A model generated the notes under the pieces. It ran no database searches. It saw only the letters and a list, made by a program, of their open reading frames with translations, and was not told where the DNA came from. The position numbers and the translations under genes are program-made. This document shows positions 61,201 to 64,000 of a DNA stretch of 64,000 nucleotides, one piece after another (the stretch's first letter is position 1; each line of letters opens with the position of its first letter). The stretch lies in assembly GCA_036852015.1 (NCBI GenBank), contig JAANDG010000206.1, forward strand, positions 162,757 to 226,756, read 5' to 3'. The stretch is from Pelodera strongyloides (lineage: Eukaryota > Nematoda > Chromadorea > Rhabditida > Rhabditidae).

Positions 61201-63198
61201 CACAACCACGTGTTGTACCGCGTTGATGTGTGCTCGTGATGAGCTATTGTAATTGTATACAGTGCGTTCAGTAAGTAAAGGAACACCCAAAAATTTTCGT
61301 TTTCGGCTCAAAAATCTAAGTGATTCTTCAAATAAGCTGCACCATTGGATTCAGCGTGAAAAATGGACCCTGTTTTGTAAAATTTAGAAAAAAATATTCA
61401 GAATGTCGTCAGAAGCAATCGTCGACTGAAAAACGGGTTTTTGCAACTGTTACTTAAGTAAAGGAACATCCTTGGAAATTAACATTTGTTACGAATAAAA
61501 GTGGTAAGTAGCTTTTGCATAAATAGTATCGATAGGTCCTCTTCAACCTGCATCGAGTCAATTCTAGTGGCGCTTCGCAGACGCGCAATTGATGAATCTG
61601 ACGTCGCCTTTCTCAAGGATGGAGCTCCTGGAAGGCCGTCGGAAAAGTTCGATTTTGTGCGCAGTGTTTCCACAAATGCCCCAAAATGGTTCTCGAATGG
61701 ATTCACATCTGGAAAACATGTCGAAACACTCCACGCGTGCTCCAGATGATTTGTCTTCAAAAATTCTGATGACCTCTGACGTTTATTGACGCTTTTAAAT
61801 TCTGAATAACAATTTCCGACAGCTGAAAATCCTTCGTAAACGCTGTCGAGAAGATTCTGAGTGTTGGCGATGTTCATGCGCGTGCGTGGAAACTCCTGAT
61901 GAACGTGACGTTTGCGTGGATCGGCTCCAAACCATCAAAGATCCATCTCCAGCACCTGCTTCTGTCGAAGAACTGCACACAACTGTCATGACCTCATCGG
62001 AATTTTTCTTATTATGCGGCACATTCAATTCGAAGTTGCTTTCATCCGAAGGCATGATTTGGAGCACCACGATGAGGCTTCTTGCATCGCTGCAATGCCT
62101 GGGACGCTGGGAGAACGCTAACGTCACGTTCATCAGAAGTTTCTAGAACGCGGATGAACACTGCCAATACTCAGAAAGTCCTTGACAGCGTTTACGCAGG
62201 GTTTTTAACTGTCGGAAATTGTTATTCAGAATTTAAGTGCGTTCATGAACGTCAGAGATCTTCAGAATTTTTGAAGACAAATCATCTGGAGCATGCATGG
62301 AGTGTTTCGACATGTTTTCCAGATGTGAATCCATTCGAGAACCATTTTGGGGCATTTGTGGAAACACTGCGCACAAAATCGAACTTTTCCGACGGTCTTC
62401 CAGGAGCTCCATGCCTTGAAGAACAGGCGACGTCAGAATTCATCAGAATGCGCGTCTCGAAGCGCCACTGAGAATTGACCTCGATGCAGGTTGAGGAGGA
62501 CCTATCGATAATAATTTATGCAAAAAAGCTCCTTACCCTTTTAATTCTTAAATAAATGTTAATTTCCAAGGGTGTTCCTTTACTTAAGTAACAGTTGCAA
62601 AAACCCGTTTTTCAGTCGACGATTGTTTCTGACGACATTCTGAATATTTTTTTCTAAATTTTACAAAACAGGGTCCATTTTTCACGCTGAATCCAATGGT
62701 GCAGCTAATTTGAAGAATCACTTAGATTTTTGAGCCGAAAACGAAAATTTTTGGGTGTTCCTTTACTTACTGAACGCACTGTATGTCGGAGAACGTGCTA
62801 AATGGGACTATATGCGCGCCTTGATAACTTCGCACACTTTTTTTTGTGCGGCCGCCATCTGAACCTAGCCGTGGGGTCCAGCTGTTAAACTTTCGTTCCC
62901 TTGCAGGGGTACAGGTTGGTGCGAAAACACGCGCGAACCACCTCCGGATTGGTTTTGACCACCTCCGGAAGCAATTCTAAATTAATATATTTGACATGGG
63001 GTTTTTATTAAAACGGTCTGTCACTAAGCTAAGGCAACCACCTCCATTTACGCCGTGTATTTACGCCCTCTATTTACGCACGGAATTTCTACCCTGTTGT
63101 TTACAGCGAAACTCCGTGCAACTTTGACGAAAAGTAAAAAACAGCTGAAGAACGAGAAGCTGATGGCGGAATTGAAGGATATTCCAGATGTTGAATGA
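55202..63198 (+). CDS. SNAPC1: SNAPC1 (SNAP43), snRNA-activating complex subunit
   Basis: A subunit of the complex that binds the proximal sequence element of snRNA promoters for pol II and pol III. Fourteen exons: 55202-55327, 55663-55719, 56065-56175, 56469-56552, 56853-56993, 57236-57355, 57817-57884, 58311-58404, 58679-58742, 59968-60089, 60250-60331, 60712-60826, 60971-61098, 63107-63198. All are GT-AG with closing phases, 467 aa. The N-terminal SNAP43 region (about 14-205) shows DFEALLTKF, RFYVFRELF, FGKIFAGR, VTYALYFLQPSNYVVQVRV and ANHAFSVVAFN. The tail is low-complexity: acidic EPEPEPEKEAGEEE (about 310-325), then GRGRGRAKGRGRGRG (about 338-352), then basic PRRTPRKRPTRP. The start follows TTTTCAG by 32 nt. 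Introns carry several transposons. Confidence 0.9.
55889..56045. mobile_element. Possible MITE, diverged GCTTTA-ended variant
   Basis: Left TAAAGCTGTTACAGCCTGCT and right AGCGGACGTTACATCGCTTTA are roughly inverted. It lies in SNAPC1 intron 2, 20 bp before the next exon. Confidence 0.45.
57135..57210 (-). repeat. tRNA-derived SINE-like repeat
   Basis: Reverse strand: TAGTGTAGTGGTTAACAC matches an A box of Val/Asp/Gly-type tRNAs and CGGGTTCGACTCCC is a B box. The acceptor and anticodon stems are broken. It is in SNAPC1 intron 5, just before exon 57236. Confidence 0.5.
57396..57808. repeat. Three tandem copies of a ~140-bp unit in a SNAPC1 intron
   Basis: Each copy runs from CATAGTGGGG through TAATTTGGAAGTT, TTAATTAGCGGTTTACATCT and CGCAAGAAGC to GAATACACTTTAAAG. 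Copies 2 and 3 are nearly identical, and both have the GGGGTGGGGAGGGAG insertion that copy 1 lacks. Confidence 0.9.
58959..59895. mobile_element. Tc1/mariner-like element, degenerate
   Basis: Terminal repeats CAGGGTGGTCCAATAGTTTT and the complement CTATTGGACCGCCCTG, flanked by TA on both sides. The interior keeps scraps of a DDE transposase: LLSDELYS (first Asp, compare FSDEK) and QDAASSHESR (second Asp, compare QDGAxxH). Frames are interrupted. It lies in SNAPC1 between exons 58679-58742 and 59968-60089. Confidence 0.85.
60504..60640. mobile_element. MITE with GGCCGGTTTCACCAACATTT ends
   Basis: The right end AAATGTTGGTGAAACTGGCC is the near-complement. About 137 bp in a SNAPC1 intron. Confidence 0.8.
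61112..61206. mobile_element. Short MITE, CACGTG-ended family
   Basis: AAAAGCGATATGGCACGTGG at the left and AACCACGTGTTGTACCGCGT at the right are imperfect inverted repeats. It directly follows the donor of SNAPC1 exon 60971-61098. Confidence 0.55.
61260..62781. mobile_element. Palindromic Tc1/mariner-like element, copy 2
   Basis: Intact inverted ends CAGTGCGTTCAGTAAGTAAA and complement, with TA on each side. Arms of about 620 bp (61260-61880 and 62150-62781) are inverted copies of the transposase 3' part. The centre reads, on the minus strand, PSDESNFEL and GDGSLMVW, matching Tc1-family core motifs (SDESxF, GGGSVMVW). Frames contain stops and shifts. It lies in the last intron of SNAPC1. 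Confidence 0.85.
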
Positions 63199-63249
63199 AT
63201 GATTGGATAAATGAGGGTTTAATGGTTTACCAAAATACCAATTGTTATT

Positions 63250-63426
63250 GTTAAAACGATGTGACACGTGGTTTTTGAAATTTTGTGTGCTGGTCAACCA
63301 CATGCTCTATTCTATAAGTCCTGAAAGCATAAAGTTTCTGTTCCGGTTTGAAACACCGTATACTACTTAGCACGTAGGCATGCGGGGTCTCGTATACTTT
63401 TGAAAACCGCGTGCCATATTGCTTTA
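63250..63426. mobile_element. MITE, CACGTG-ended family
   Basis: Left AAAACGATGTGACACGTGGT and right complement AAAACCGCGTGCCATATTGC TTTA, just after the SNAPC1 stop codon and therefore probably in its 3' UTR. Confidence 0.6.
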
Positions 63427-63740
63427 TTGTCTGAGGGAGCCCAATCCGTGTGCGAGTTTATTAGTACGTTGCATTGGGAAGCTGGTCAGCGTGTACGTTT
63501 ATGAGTTTATCTTTCGCGAGAAACTGTTATACATGATTTTGCGCCTTAGTTTATTACACATTGAAGATTATACGTTATTTTTTGTTGGTGAAACCTCGTG
63601 CTTTATTCATGTTGTCTGTTTTTTTTTATTCTGATCTTTCAGTTGATCTATATCCATTACGTGTACTTCGAAGTTGTATAAGGTGTGTAAAATGTTTTTA
63701 GACTTTTTTCCTTGTAGTACCTTGCTTTGTTTTTACGTTT

Positions 63741-63746
63741 AATAAA
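63741..63746 (+). terminator. Poly(A) signal, probable SNAPC1 3' end
   Basis: AATAAA, 543 nt after the SNAPC1 stop. Confidence 0.55.
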
Positions 63747-63910
63747 ACTTTTCTTTGATGAAGTGCGTGTTTTGTGCTCTGTTTCGTTGCTTTATCGTGA
63801 TTATATCAGAATGTTTGATGTAGAGTTTCTTTGGTTTTGTCTGGGCCGCGAAAGCGCCATGTATTCGCCACCTTTTGTGCGGAGCTAAGAATGTAATGAT
63901 TTTTTTTCAG

Positions 63911-63963
63911 GAGGACCTAAAACGTTACTTTACTGTAGTAGATTTTGAGGGACCGAGGGAGAC
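63911..63963 (+). CDS. Possible exon of the next gene
   Basis: It follows TTTTTTTCAG and ends at a GTATGT donor. The open frame reads EDLKRYFTVVDFEGPRET. There is no start codon inside, and no family can be assigned from 18 residues. Confidence 0.35.
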
Positions 63964-64000
63964 GTATGTTACTGTTTTTTCTGCTACTTGAATATTTTTT

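Overview
The window is intron-rich metazoan nuclear DNA. Genes have GT-AG introns with acceptors mostly of the form TTTCAG or TTTTCAG, AATAAA signals, purine-strand (GA)n microsatellites, many small inverted-repeat transposons and tRNA-derived repeats. The acceptor style, and AG acceptors lying at or just before start codons, suggest a nematode or another small invertebrate with spliced-leader trans-splicing. The species cannot be named from sequence alone. Gene identities come from translating exons and recalling families, not from a search.

Layout. 1-2060 (minus): part of a multi-exon gene with a Ser/Arg/Pro-rich N-terminus and a cysteine-bearing segment. 2.1-8.7 kb: repeats, (GA)n tracts and a 21-bp tandem array carrying a CRE-like core. 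8868-9916 and 12468-13958 (plus): two tandem paralogs of a secreted eight-cysteine protein of 147 aa. They lie in a duplicated block of about 4 kb whose breakpoint is inside the last exon of the next gene. 14312-15849: a palindromic Tc1-like element. 16450-28939 (minus): a TECPR1-like autophagy/lysosome gene of about 909 aa, with two dysferlin domains, a PH-like region and tectonin repeats. 30610-33677 (minus): the V-ATPase c'' proteolipid (ATP6V0B/vha-4 type, 215 aa). 34-38 kb: a small plus ORF, GC-rich palindromes, a perfect 26-bp hairpin and an unidentified minus-strand gene. 39416-51388 (plus): a ClC-3/4/5-type chloride/proton exchanger (24 coding exons, 813 aa) with a possible second first exon. 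52471-54498 (plus): SURF1 (301 aa). 55202-63198 (plus): SNAPC1/SNAP43 (467 aa). A further exon starts at 63911.

Several genes share a cell biology. ClC-3/5-type exchangers and the V-ATPase together set endolysosomal pH and chloride, and TECPR1 acts on autophagosome-lysosome fusion and damaged lysosomes. The neighbourhood may be coincidence. ClC, SURF1 and SNAPC1 lie head to tail about 0.7-1.1 kb apart and may be trans-spliced or operonic.

Repeats are the other main content: a MITE family (eight copies, ends with a CCGGCCGG core, flanked by TTAA) found mostly in introns, several smaller MITE families, two long palindromic Tc1-like elements, a mariner-like element and minisatellites. No CRISPR array, rRNA or convincing intact tRNA gene was seen.
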